Shown here in pieces: positions 14,244 through 23,658 of a stretch of DNA of 24,590 nt. Each line of letters begins with the position of its first letter. Positions within the stretch are counted from its first letter, which is position 1. Position numbers and translations under genes: made by a program. Source of the DNA: Chromera velia (lineage: Eukaryota > Sar > Chromeraceae); the NCBI GenBank assembly GCA_018398765.1, contig JAHBMJ010001532.1, positions 5,001 through 29,590 of the forward strand, read 5' to 3'. The notes under the pieces were generated by a model. The model had not been told where the DNA came from, made no database searches, and worked only from the letters and a program-made list of their open reading frames with translations.

Positions 14244-15914
14244 TCAGACACCATATCGATCGAGAACGGGGTTCCTGTTGGGGCCCCTAGGGTTAACAAC
14301 GGCCTGAGTGGGAGGACGGTTCTTTCCTTCCACCCCCTTGTCATTATATCTACTGGAGGGAGCAGAGGAATTGAACCCAGGAGAGCGCCCCCGATTGGAG
14401 CTCCCCCCGCCATCCCTCTTGCCAAAACCCTCTCCTGCACTGCCCTGCCTCCCGCGATCAGAGTTGTCCCTGCCCTTCCCGCCAGAGTCAGGGGTCTTTC
14501 CTCCTAAGGGTTTCCCCCCCTTTGCCTTGGAAGGAGACTTCCTCTGCGGAACTCCCCCAGGCCCCGCGAACGCCACAAAAGGAACCTTCGGGATGATACC
14601 CCCCCGCGAGGCACCCCCCAAGTCCCTGACCCCGAAGGTTGCCGCCTTCTGTTCCCACTCTCTCTTCAAGTCCTCGACGAGAGCTCTCTTAACCAGGCCC
14701 CGGTCTCAGGCATCCCCGAGAGACTTGTTGAAGGTCTCCGCCTGGGCAGCGATGCCGTGGATCTCCTTAATGATCTCCACTTCGCTGGTGAGGTCCACCG
14801 GGTTCTGCCTCTCCTACCACCTCATGATGAGGTCGTTTGGCAGGTATGCCGTCAGAAGCCCGAGCTTGTACTTCACGCCAAGCTTATGGACGATGTTCTC
14901 CTCAACCAGGTGGTTCAGGAGACGCTTGTGATGCGCCAGCAGCTTGGTGTAGGTACCAAACCGACAGGGCTTGCAGGCAATCCTCTCGTACTCCAGGACG
15001 AAGGCCGAGGTCGAGTACTGGATCGTTTTGAAAAAGTACGCAAAGATCATCGCCACGACCTTATCTCACATCTCCATAAAGGTCCTCAGGACCGATGTCA
15101 AGATCTCCTCCAGGGTGTAGGCGATGAGGGGATCCTCAGGGTCATACTTGGGCCTCCCCTGAGTTCCATTCGACTCCCTGACTCCGAGGAAAAAGAAGAT
15201 GTCAGGAGCACCCGGAGCCCCGACATCACTAGTACGCACCCCCCCACCTACAGACACCGTCGCACGATCAGGGGGAGACACAGCAGGATACACCCCCCCA
15301 CCCGTCAGGGGGGTCATATGGAATACCGAAGGCAGGCGACCTTCAGCAGCACCCCCAGTGACACCCTTGGCCTGGGGAGGAGGAGAGAGCACGTCTATCT
15401 CCTTGCGGAGTTTGTCGGCCTACTCGTTCAGAGCAAACCCATCAGACGCCAGCTGGTCAATATGACTATACAGGGTCGCTACCAGCGTATCCCTGTTAGC
15501 CTTCCCAGCGTCGAAGACCTCTTTCTTCTCGGCCCAGGATGCCAGCTCTGATGTGTACGCCTCCTTCCCTTCAGACCCTTCAGAGAAATTGTCCCTCCTG
15601 GGTATGCCACTCAGCACTTCATTCTCCTCCTTCTGGATCTCCAGAATTCGGAGCTTGTCAGCACCCCGTGCGGTGTCCAGACCCGATATCTGGGCCACGA
15701 GGTCCTTGTACTGCTTCTTTTTTGTCTCCAGCAGGGTGGTGTCAGGTCGCATACCGACCACCTGCACCCCCCCACTGGAACTGCTGCTGCTACTGCTACG
15801 GCGGTCCCGCTCATCAGAGGCCGGACGCTGCTCACTGGACACGGGGATGGACATCTGACGGGAGGTGTCTGGTATCGCTCCTGTCTCCTCCTCCGTCTTC
15901 ACCTTCGTCTCTGT
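14244..15914 (-). CDS. Gag capsid-like region, stop-interrupted
   Basis: This in-frame region is cut by TAG 15420, TGA 15066, TAG 14814 and TGA 14706. The first part has a run of eight Ser and a charged helical stretch likely to form a coiled coil (around KKKQYKDLVAQISGL to IQKEENEVL). After a Pro/Gly-rich linker comes a helical, hydrophobic region (about 15170-14820; for example MIFAYFFKTIQY and KLLAHHKRLLNHLVEEN) that is the best candidate for the capsid domain. A basic, Gly/Ser/Arg-rich tail leads to the zinc knuckles. The assignment as Gag rests on position and on the zinc knuckles; I cannot match the capsid part to a named family. Confidence 0.65.
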
Positions 15915-16142
15915 TCAAGCTCCCCCATGGAGCTCTCCACCTGAAGACAACACAACAGGGCGAGACAGGGAGAGGGAGGAGGGTTCCTTCAGAGTTTGCA
16001 GGCAGAGGATCTGTTCGTTCAGAGCCTTCAACTGGGGATTAGAGATTTTTTTCTTCTCTCGGCGTGAGAGAAGCTCCCTGATTTCCATGATCCTCGCCTT
16101 GCCCATTCTCAGAACATCGGTCCGCTGCAGATATCTCTTCAT
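15915..16142 (-). CDS. N-terminal block of the main Gag-Pol frame
   Basis: This is a 75-codon block in the polyprotein phase, starting at an ATG (16140-16142) and ending at TGA 15915-15917. It is rich in Arg, Lys, Glu and Leu, with a predicted amphipathic helix (RIMEIRELLSRREKKK), suitable for an N-terminal matrix-like or coiled-coil segment. Its ATG overlaps the TGA of the leader ORF in an ATGA arrangement, so translation could restart here or a frameshift could join the two. It may instead be that an ancestral single frame was broken here. Confidence 0.6.
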   Translation of the reverse strand: MKRYLQRTDVLRMGKARIMEIRELLSRREKKKISNPQLKALNEQILCLQTLKEPSSLSLSRPVVLSSGGELHGGA

Positions 16143-16480
16143 CCACTCTGCATCGAGTCCACAACGTGCCTGTGGAAAATCCGGAGCTGCTCAAAAACTT
16201 CCGAGCTGAGGTGGGACACCCGTTCCACCACCTTTTCCAGCACTTCCACCTCGGTCCTTGCGACATAGTGCTTAACGTTGACCCCCAGCTTGTTCCTGTT
16301 AGTGAGGGTGAGCCCGCTGCACCACTCGTCCGAGTCCCCGAGAATGGACACAGCATCTGCATATTGCCGTACCCACTCGATGATGTCCGCATCGTCCGTG
16401 AGGCCGAAGACGCTCATGGTCTTCGCCTCCATACCCTTGATCACGACATACCCGTGGGGAGCGTCCTTTTTGGGACCCAT
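16139..16480 (-). CDS. Leader ORF upstream of Gag, 113 residues
   Basis: This is the first ORF after the 5' LTR and primer binding site. Its start lies in a strong Kozak-like context (ACCATGG), which decides the start. The protein is well mixed and helical, with a segment LEKVVERVSHLSSEVFEQLRI, and resembles the N-terminal part of a Gag. It ends at TGA 16139-16141, overlapping the ATG of the main frame by two bases. It lies in a different phase from the rest of the polyprotein. It may be a separate small protein, or the true Gag N-terminus joined by frameshift. No family recognised. Confidence 0.6.
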   Translation of the reverse strand: MGPKKDAPHGYVVIKGMEAKTMSVFGLTDDADIIEWVRQYADAVSILGDSDEWCSGLTLTNRNKLGVNVKHYVARTEVEVLEKVVERVSHLSSEVFEQLRIFHRHVVDSMQSG

Positions 16481-16550
16481 GGTAAGTTACCTGCAGTAAG
16501 GAATCGGGAATACAACAAGGGGAATGTTGTCAGAATGACAACGGGAGACT

Positions 16551-16568
16551 CCCTCAGTGATGGCGCCA
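16551..16568 (-). promoter_or_regulatory. Candidate tRNA primer binding site
   Basis: On the coding strand, TGGCGCCATCACTGAGGG begins within 1-2 bases of the 5' LTR end. It starts with the TGG that pairs with the tRNA CCA tail. It is not the initiator-methionine type (TGGTATCAGA) common in plant copia elements. I cannot name the tRNA without the host tRNA set. Confidence 0.6.
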
Positions 16569-17316
16569 GTGAAAAGTAGAGTTTCACCTCTCTTAACATT
16601 CCACCAGTGGAATCCTATGGGCCCTCCCGTGTCGATCCTCTAGCCTATCCAGAGGACTCCTCAAACTGTTATACTCCCGAATTCCTTGCCCTCTCCTATT
16701 AGAGGACCACAGCGAATACGTCTCCGTGACGTACTTATCTAGACCGATACAGATAATCCGAAATAAATATCTGATCAGTCTCTTCACCAGACAGAAAATC
16801 TATGAACTCCCACAGTCTACAGTACGCTCCTGCTGGTGGCCTTGTGCATTTCTCAGAGCACAAGAGAACCACAGAGAGACATAAGGCACAGTACAGATCC
16901 TACATATGAAGTTCTGTCAATCCCTAGGTCACGTCTCTCATTCAGACAGACGGTAACCGCCGTGCACATCTGTCTGACTGTCTGGAAACTGATTCGGGAC
17001 CGGAATTAATTCTGAAGCCTCCGATGGCATAACCGCACCATCGGCCTATTTAAATCCCATATGAAGCCCCGGAGCACACACCAATATGGTGAGTGCCTCG
17101 GGTGTATTTCTAATGCCAAAGTGCATGCGGGCCATACCATGGAACTCACAACATGCACACCTCTATCGCAGGCGCCCCGCCACCCCATGTGGACGGGCTG
17201 CTGCGTGCGCGTCGCTCCTTTCTCTGGCTCGGGGCGAAGGGACAAATGGAAATGCCGGGACCGGAATTCACCCTCCGCGAATCTGACCAGGAACGGGACC
17301 GTCGTTTACTTTCACA
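16568..17316 (-). repeat. 5' LTR of the copia element
   Basis: This is a 749-bp direct repeat of 2187-2935 with no indels between the two (common landmarks lie at equal offsets). It is the copy next to the primer binding site, hence the 5' LTR, and it should carry the promoter for the minus-strand transcript. Substitutions against the 3' LTR are dominated by transitions, often at CG dinucleotides. Confidence 0.92.
17047..17055 (-). promoter_or_regulatory. Possible TATA-like element in the 5' LTR
   Basis: The coding strand reads ATTTAAATA in an otherwise GC-balanced LTR. The 3' LTR has ATTTAAGTA at the same place, one transition apart. This is the only obvious TATA-like word I noticed in the repeat. 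The call is positional and weak. Confidence 0.25.
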
Positions 17317-17321
17317 TTCAA
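17317..17321. repeat. Target-site duplication TTCAA (right copy)
   Basis: Matches 2182-2186 on the other side of the copia element. The interrupted primase-type frame resumes at 17322 in phase with its left part. Confidence 0.75.
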
Positions 17322-17692
17322 GACCAAACAACGATGGTTGAGTACCGTTATATAGGCAGTGAAGTACTTCCTGTTCCAAATTGTATCAAAAAGATCTAAA
17401 AAAAAAGAAACTTATCCAAACAGCTACCAATACAATGATATCATCTGACGTAGCTACTTGTGCAAAAAAAACTGAGTTGAAAGAAGATTCGTTTGTTGAA
17501 ATGTCCAATTTATGTTTGTGTTTGTCTGTGACTCGCGCGACAAACCGGCAAGAGTGGATTGAAGTAGGCCAAATCCTCAAAAATGGACTTAGAGAAGTAG
17601 GCCGTCAGTTGTTCCACATGTTTTCCCAAAAGTGTCCATCCAAGTATTGTCTAATAAGATGTGATAAAGACTATACTTCACTGATAGTTTGA
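17322..17692 (+). pseudogene. D5-like primase-helicase, central fragment
   Basis: This is the right-hand continuation of the gene split by the copia element. From 17322 the frame reads a primase-like C-terminal stretch (EYRYIGSEVLPVP) until TAA 17397-17399, where an A-rich run (taa followed by eight more A) marks a frameshift. From 17381 a second frame runs to 17692. Its later half (SVTRATNRQEWIEVGQIL, then a fSQKCPSKY-type segment) matches the small helical domain that links primase and helicase in D5-like proteins (PriCT-2 style: W-I-x-V-G-x-x-L followed by F-S-x-K). Stops and frameshifts show it is dead. Confidence 0.6.
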
Positions 17693-17823
17693 GAAACAGT
17701 ACAGTTAACCAAAGCATCCCTACATCGGGATTCCGACTCGCTGGGCCAAAGTTTCCTTCAACTCCGTCTTTAACCTCTTCACTCTTACTTCAATCAATTG
17801 AACAATCACCACCACCCTAATAA

Positions 17824-18990
17824 AAACTAGAAGAACAACAGCAGCAACAGATCGCTCATAATGATTGCAAGGCTGGTGAACTCTTTTGGGATATACTGAA
17901 GAACCGGATTAAGTATTATCGTCGCCAGTATTACCTCCAAGTCAACCATCAATGGTACACATCCCCGGAAGTGGTCGACCGTGAACTTCAGGCCGCTTGC
18001 TTAAAGGCTAACATCCTGAAGCCTGGAGGGAAAAATAAAAAAAATATTTCGTATTCCGCCAATATTCTGGGATGCAAAAATGTTATTCAAGCTATGAAGG
18101 TATTGCTTCCACCCGATGATATGTTTTACAACCGACTGCATACAACAACAAAAGGGAAGATCTGTTTTCAAAACGGGGTATATGACTTTCAGCGCCGAAA
18201 ATTCATCTTGTAGGATAAATTGAATGAACCAATAGAGACCACAGTAGTCATTCCATATGACTATGACCCTATTCCGAATGAAGATGCGATCAAAGAGGTC
18301 CAAACCCAGATTTTTGAGTCTATTTTTGGAGATGACCAAACTCCTGACTTCCTTTGGTTCCTTGCTCGGGCATTAGCAGGCCACGTCGAAGATAAACACT
18401 GGGGAGTCTGTATAGGGGACCAAAACTCTGGCAAAGGGGTCATAACCAACCTCTTTTAAGCTACATTCCCAAGATTTGTCACGAATATTGTCTCGGAAGT
18501 GTTTTTGATGAATGCACAAAATGGCGATCCAGCTAAACAGGAGGGATGGATGCTGGATTATGAATTTGGACGTCTGTCCATCACTCAGAAGATGAAAATA
18601 GATGCTGGAGATCGAAGTGTATGGATTAACAGAAACTTAATCAAGCGATTCAACTCTGGAGGCGACGTCTTATATGCGAGGAAACTGCACCAAAATCCTC
18701 GAAAGTTCAAGACCCAAGCCCGGTTGTTAATATTCTGTAATGACTTTCCCCCAATTGACCCACCTGATACCCGTAAAACAGTGTGTGTAGTTACTCTGGT
18801 ATCGTTTCAAAGCACGATGCAGTTCAAACCGTCTGAGTGGTTTGAGCAGCAAAAATAAGAAAATCAACGAACTAATTTTAGTAGATATAGAATAGCCGAT
18901 CCGCAAATTAAGGAAAAATGCTTGAGTAAGCGATAGATCCATGTATGTTACCATTTATTAATGATCTTCTGTTACTCCGATTGTCAACTA
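17824..18990 (+). pseudogene. D5-like superfamily 3 helicase domain (disrupted)
   Basis: The frame opens after TAA 17821-17823 with a Gln-rich stretch. It then gives the pre-helicase region typical of D5-like proteins of large DNA viruses, including KGKICFQNGVYDF near 18150. TAG at 18211-18213 and TAA at 18457-18459 interrupt it without loss of sequence. The Walker A motif GDQNSGKG lies at 18415-18438. The Walker B region (GRLSITQKMKID) has Gln where an acidic residue is expected. A segment INRNLIKRFNSGGD follows, and the sensor/motif C segment LLIFCNDFPPIDPPD lies at about 18724-18768. TAA at 18856-18858 is followed in frame by a C-terminal piece (RYRIADPQIKEKC). Such helicases unwind DNA at viral or plasmid-like origins. 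The gene is a relic of an integrated virus-like element, with indels and all three stops. Confidence 0.75.
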
Positions 18991-19400
18991 TAGTTTCTAA
19001 GAATGTAGAAAGCTTTAGCGATGGTAAAGATGCCGAGTCAATCTACCGTAACTACTTTGTCTTGAGACATTCGGCTATTGATATTATTAAAAATGAGGAG
19101 CTCCGCAAATTTTTTTCTCGTTTTCAAATCGTTTCAAATTAATATGAGTGTGCCGAGGAGGGTAAGAGCGTAGAATGTATGGCCTGCAGTTTTCCGAATC
19201 GGCAAAAGGTTACTCTTCATTGTTGTCATGATGATAATTATAAAAATTGTAGTATGACCGTGCTTTTAGCCGGCGGTTTTGCACCCAATTAGGCTTCAAA
19301 CACTTCTGCTGGTACCACTGCTGTTGGCTTTTTCAAATTCGTTCAAAATAACGGAGCCAATAAGCCTGCATGGCCCATCGTTGAGCATCAGAAGTTTTCA
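18945..19400 (+). pseudogene. Unrecognised + strand frame after the helicase
   Basis: One phase stays protein-like from about 18990 to 19400, broken by TAA 19140-19142 and TAG 19290-19292. The middle contains a Cys/His-rich patch (VECMACSFPN, then LHCCHDDNYKNC). The first part may be the end of the D5-like protein after a frameshift, and the Cys-rich part a different gene remnant. I recognise no family. The frame is weak evidence by itself. Confidence 0.3.
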
Positions 19401-20104
19401 TACTTTTTTATATGCATTAGTACTTATAAAAAAGTTTTCTTCTCTTTAAATCACTTTCTAATTTTAAAAATGTCTACATTCAGTGATGTTCACTCAGCCA
19501 TTTGGAGAAGCTAAAGTAGAAAGTTGTTTTTCGATCATATAGTACACTCTTTACTAGCTACGCAGCAACGCGTTCATCAATTCTTTTTGAAACGACTATG
19601 GTGTGGTGAGACCCCGGTGATTCTAGCTCGTTCTAGGTGATATGGTTATTGGGAGCGGCAAAGAGTGTTACTACAAGGGCTACTACTTCGGTATGTTAAC
19701 TAGTTGTCTCACGTAAAGTCTTCCATCTTTTAAAAGATGCCAGGCTTAGCAGAGTAACCAAAAGAGGCCGTTTGCTTTTGAGGCGGTGACCGAATCGCTT
19801 TAATCCATCCGGATGAGCTCTTTACCTGTTGATCATGAGAACTTGTCATCATTTGATCAGCTGCTGTGGGTAAACGAGGTTTTCTCCGGCTTTTTCTGTG
19901 TCTCTCTTCCTAATTCATACAATGTCTTCAATGCAGGGTGCGCTTGAGCGAGTTTTACTTGAAAAGTGGGTAGAATCTGATATTTAAAAAAATCTCTTAA
20001 TTAGCTCTGCACTTGGTATAAATTCCTCTTCTTCATCCTCTTTTTTTACTCTCATCGCCATGATTAAAGTTGATGGATCAAGGTCTTGCTCTCATTGGTC
20101 AAAG
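19401..20104. other. AT-rich stretch with no convincing gene
   Basis: Only short broken frames are present on both strands. Low-complexity T/C-rich tracts occur around 20010-20050. On the minus strand a short piece near 19900-19970 (QVKLAQAHPALKTLYEL type) looks protein-like and might extend the broken minus-strand coding fragment that follows, but it is too short to call. Confidence 0.4.
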
Positions 20105-20899
20105 CTAGTCCAATACAGCAAGATGCTGATCAAGGAGCTGAAGCTCTTTTCTGACTTTGTAGTGATATTCAATCAACAACCGGTCACCACAACCTTTGAA
20201 ATCGGCTGCATTCACCCAATCTAGATTATCTTTTCCAAGTGGATAGTCTTTACACCTCACGTACCTTGTACCAATTGCATCATTCGTCGTAATCTAAAAT
20301 CTCTTCCACCTCCTACTCAGTTGTTGCTGTTACGTCATGCATTCTTTGGTCATCTCTAGTAGTGGGTACACCTTTGACTCTAAGGTATTCGTTGAGTATT
20401 CTACGTCTCCAGTCGATGCTTCATAATCAAACCCTGCTGCCCACCATAGCTCTTGGACCGTCATTTGCTTTGTTTGTTCCGTTGTTCGATACCGTTGGAG
20501 CTCACACATCCTTTTGTTTTCTTCCTTTTCTTCTGAATTTAATACTACTGCAGACGGTATTGTATGTTCTTGTTGCATCCAATCTGACTGATCAGCTGGG
20601 TTAAGTGATACAGTATATCCTGGATCTAAACCATATTCTGAGGAAAAATTGTAGTCAGACCATAAAAGATATGAGTCAGTTCGGTATATATTCTTCACAA
20701 TATTATCACGAAATTTCTGAAACGAGGTGAGAACATGTTCCCGTGAGACATTGACAAGCCACTCTTGGCAGGATTCAATCAAACGGGTCAGACTCTTTAG
20801 CCGGTACTCAGTTAAGAGTTCGAGCAGTAATTTTTCCGGGTGTTCTAGATGGGTTTTACTTATTGTGGGCAGTAAAACAAGTATACAAATCATAAACAC
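20105..20899 (-). pseudogene. Unrecognised broken minus-strand gene
   Basis: A 189-codon open block (20899-20330) continues in the same phase past TAA 20330-20332 and TAG 20294-20296 to TAG 20105-20107, giving about 264 codons in one frame. Composition is that of a real globular protein, with Trp and aromatic residues well spread (for example TVQELWWAAGFDYEAS, RTDSYLLWSDYNF, and after the stops YPLGKDNLDWVNAADFKGC). I do not recognise a family or motif. It lies beside the D5-like relic in opposite orientation and could be another gene of the same integrated element. Several overlapping frames on the + strand are less protein-like. Confidence 0.45.
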
Positions 20900-20927
20900 C
20901 TCCCAAGGGTAGCATAAATGATATTGG

Positions 20928-21068
20928 TTAAATCATTGACCAGGAGTTTTGTAGGTACTCGATCCCGATCTTAACCAATGCCAGATTTCCGACGAGTGGA
21001 TTTTCAAACGCGTACAGTACTGGACGATTGACGTTGAGAAGACAGGCGATGGCTCCTCCTGCAGGCAT
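20928..21068 (-). pseudogene. Short coding fragment upstream of the broken minus-strand gene
   Basis: A 46-codon frame starts at ATG 21066-21068 and stops at TAA 20928-20930. Its hydrophobic, well-mixed sequence (MPAGGAIACLLNVNRPVLYA, then ENPLVGNLALVKIG) looks like genuine protein. It is one frame away from the block starting at 20899, so the two may be parts of one gene separated by a frameshift. An AT-rich region upstream could be its promoter. Function unknown. Confidence 0.35.
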
Positions 21069-22300
21069 GATTTTGTTTATTGTTTCATATGAGTAAAATG
21101 TGTTTTTAAAAAATAATAGTGTTCCTTACTTAAAAAGGTGGGTGCTTTTTCTGTAATATGCCTTTTCTTAGAAAAAAATGAAACTTTCTAGTGCAAACCA
21201 ACAAACAATAGCATCATTTGAGTGCCCAACAAATTTTAAATGATGGTACGACAGTAGCACCAAACCCTACAAAGCATAGGACCTAGCACAGGACCGGGTA
21301 AACAGATCCGCCGAACCAAACATATCACCAACACCACCGCTTCTACTGCTACCGCCTCATCAAGAAGTACTCAGGGATTTGGACAAGTTTGCATACCAAG
21401 ACAAGCATATATAGTACATTGTATACGCCTGATACGTGATCATACAAATAGTATTCAAATATCATAGTAAGAATGAGGCTATGTAAGGAAAAGGGAGAGT
21501 TTATATACAAAAAAGACGTTTCTGTATCGAGGCTGATACAAAAACAAGCCTTTTAACAGGGTATGCTTATTTATTGGAGTCCGATAACTCAGCATCCTTC
21601 GCGTCATCAGTGTCTTTCTATGTAGCTGCTGTCATCATCAGCATCCTCACTATAGCACCTGGTCCGCTATTATCCTTATCATCACTGGCAGTGATCATCA
21701 TTGGCACTGGAAAGAGAGATACAGTCATGTCAGTCAACTCCCACTGTATATGGTGGACATCCTGAGAATGGGGGAGAAAGCATCGTCATGTTCGCTATTA
21801 TATATAGTTCTTGAGTGAGAGAACTGTATATGTGTGTATGATTAACAACAGACTGAGTGGGTCCGGATCATTAAATTTTTTTTGTGTGTGCCTTAACAAC
21901 CACCATCATCGCCACAATGACCACGCTGTCTTTCTTTTGCTATACTTGGTCACCTGAACTTGCAGCAACGAGTAGCAGCAGCAACAGCAGGTACAACAAT
22001 CACAAGCCAGCATTCTTTCTACCTGTGATAGAAACCATATAAAGAAAGAGAGGCAGCCGACCGATTTTATGGAGTAACGCCCAATAGAGGAATCCATTGG
22101 ATTTCTGTTGATCACAGGGACGGGCAGGGAGCGCCCGTAAGTTGTATAGCAAGCGCCCCGGGGCGCCGCCTCATTTTCTTAGCTACACAGCTGCACATAC
22201 AGAGAGCAGAAAAAGAGGGACATAAATACGTATATACAATTATACATAGAAACGCATTCACTCGTAAGCTACAGAAGGTCCACCGGATTCATGCTGTGAC
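21069..22300. other. Gene-free stretch with simple-sequence tracts
   Basis: No supported gene. ATC/CAT-rich trinucleotide-like sequence spans about 21600-21710, and CAG/CAA-rich sequence about 21960-22000. A 63-codon frame at 21574-21765 overlaps the first tract and is hydrophobic low-complexity, so I do not call it. The stretch becomes more GC-rich from about 22110. Confidence 0.4.
22153..22166. repeat. 14-bp perfect GC palindrome
   Basis: GCGCCCCGGGGCGC is a perfect 14-bp palindrome with no loop, standing in moderately AT-rich sequence. It could be a cruciform-prone site or a protein-binding site; nothing else supports a role. Confidence 0.5.
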
Positions 22301-22339
22301 GAAAAAAAGGGAGACAGGGGAGGCATGCATTTTATGGGA

Positions 22340-22570
22340 GATCTGACAGAAACAAGGGGGGTCTGACGAAAACAGTGGAGGTCTGATGGAAACGAGGGAG
22401 ATACCTAAGATTTGGACGGAAACACGGATTTTCTGTTTGTGCAGAAACAGAAGAGGTGAATAACAACAGGGGAGGAGTTCCCTCAGAGACCTGACAGAAA
22501 AAGGGGAGACATCTAAGATCTGAATGGAATCACGGAGATTCTGTTTGAGGCGAGGCCTGACGGAAACAGG
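22340..22570. repeat. Degenerate copies of the ~110-bp tandem unit
   Basis: Two diverged copies (about 22340-22455 and 22463-22570) show the same order of words as the downstream array: 'aacagggg', 'tcagagacctgacag', 'acatctaagat', 'tggaaacacgg' and 'gaggcctga'. A shorter sub-repeat of about 20 bp of the form 'gtctgacggaaacagggg' also recurs at the left edge. Confidence 0.65.
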
Positions 22571-22786
22571 GCGTAGGTCACCAACTCCCGGAGAGTTCAG
22601 GGCCGAAGACCTAAAATTGGAGTATGTCTTGCAGAGTGTATCATTCCGGAGAGTTCACAAAGGCTGAAAAGACCTAAAAACAGAGAGTGATCACCATCAT
22701 CGGTGTGTCACGGCCCGATGATCTAAATACGGAGTACTGTGTGTCAGAGACATACACCGTGAGTTGTTAACCCATGAAACAGAGGA
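22571..22786. repeat. Second, ~60-bp repeat family inside the array
   Basis: Copies near 22593 and 22650 share 'ccggagagttca', then 'gaagacctaaaa' or 'gaaaagacctaaaa', then 'ggagtat' or 'agagagt'. A third, weaker copy near 22715 reads 'cccgatgatctaaatacggagta'. The family interrupts the 110-bp units, so the array is composite. Open frames read through it on the minus strand are a by-product of the repeat. Confidence 0.5.
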
Positions 22787-23200
22787 GTTGGACGGCAACA
22801 GGGGAGGGGTGCTTTCAGAGACCTGACAGAAAAAGGGGAGATATCTAAGATTTCAACGGAAACACGGGAATTCTTTTGAAGGCCTGATAGAAATAAGGGA
22901 GGTGGACGGCAACAGGGGAGGGGTGCTTTCAGAGATCTGAAACAGAGGAGACATCTAAGATTTGAATGGAAACACGGGGATTCTTTTGAAGGCCTGATAG
23001 AAATAGGGGAGGTAGACGGCAATAGGGGAGGGGTGCTTTCAGAGACGTGAAACAGAGGAGACATTTAAGATTTGAACGGAAACACGGGGATTCTTTTGAA
23101 GGCCTGATAGAAACAGGGGAGGTAGATGGCAACAGGTGAAGGGTTCCATCGGAGGTCTGACTAAAAGCAGGGAAGAGGTCTAAGATTTAGAGAGATACAA
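22787..23200. repeat. Tandem repeat array, ~110-bp unit
   Basis: The unit begins at the word 'ggtagacggcaacagggg' and recurs at 22787, 22901, 23011 and 23121, spacings of 114, 110 and 110 bp. Each unit holds 'gaggggtgctttcagaga', 'gacatctaagatt', 'aacggaaacacgggga' and 'ttcttttgaaggcctga'. The central two units are nearly identical and the last is degenerate. This is a minisatellite-like array, possibly part of a transposon's subterminal region. Confidence 0.85.
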
Positions 23201-23261
23201 GGGGGATCCTAGGTGCATCCTGGTAACTTGGTAGTCAGCCAGAAATAGGGGGGTGGTTACC

Positions 23262-23420
23262 AGGTTGGCCGGTAACTTGGCTGGCCGAGTCGCGGCGGCG
23301 CCGCGGGCCCGCGCCGTGGCCCGATCGACGTCCGTGCGGCCGCCGCGCGGCCTTGGCGCAATGGGGGCCGCCGCGACCACGCCCGGCGCATCAGGCATGC
23401 TTGCGATACCCGTGCGCGCC
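23262..23420. other. CpG-rich island upstream of the hAT sequence
   Basis: The base composition changes abruptly to very GC- and CpG-rich sequence (words such as GCGGCGGCGCCGCGGGCC). The word GGTAACTTGG occurs just before it (about 23222-23231) and at its left edge (about 23271-23280). It has the look of an unmethylated promoter island or the terminal region of the hAT element that follows. Frames open on both strands through it are GC-driven. Confidence 0.6.
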
Positions 23421-23658
23421 TGTATGCAGTCTCCTGTCGCAATTGAATGTGATCGTTCAGTGATGCAAAGGTCAGTCACTTTCTTATGTGGAAACGTTGC
23501 GACCCTGTGTTGTTGAAACGTTGGTTTTGCTCTTGATTGAGCAGTTGTTCCCCAAAGAAGCCAAACTTAGAAGTTTTAAGATGTCGAAAGGCAAACTGTT
23601 CACACAGATTCCAGCTATCATTCTTCCTTTACAGGGCGGTGCAGAAGTTGGATCGTAA

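Noticed and set aside
21574-21765. Small hydrophobic + strand frame resembling a membrane segment
   Set aside because: It follows an ATC-rich simple tract; the apparent hydrophobicity comes from the tract itself.
22744-23064. 106-codon minus-strand frame
   Set aside because: It simply reads through the 110-bp repeat units, giving repeated Pro/Leu/Ser-rich blocks; the repeat explains it.
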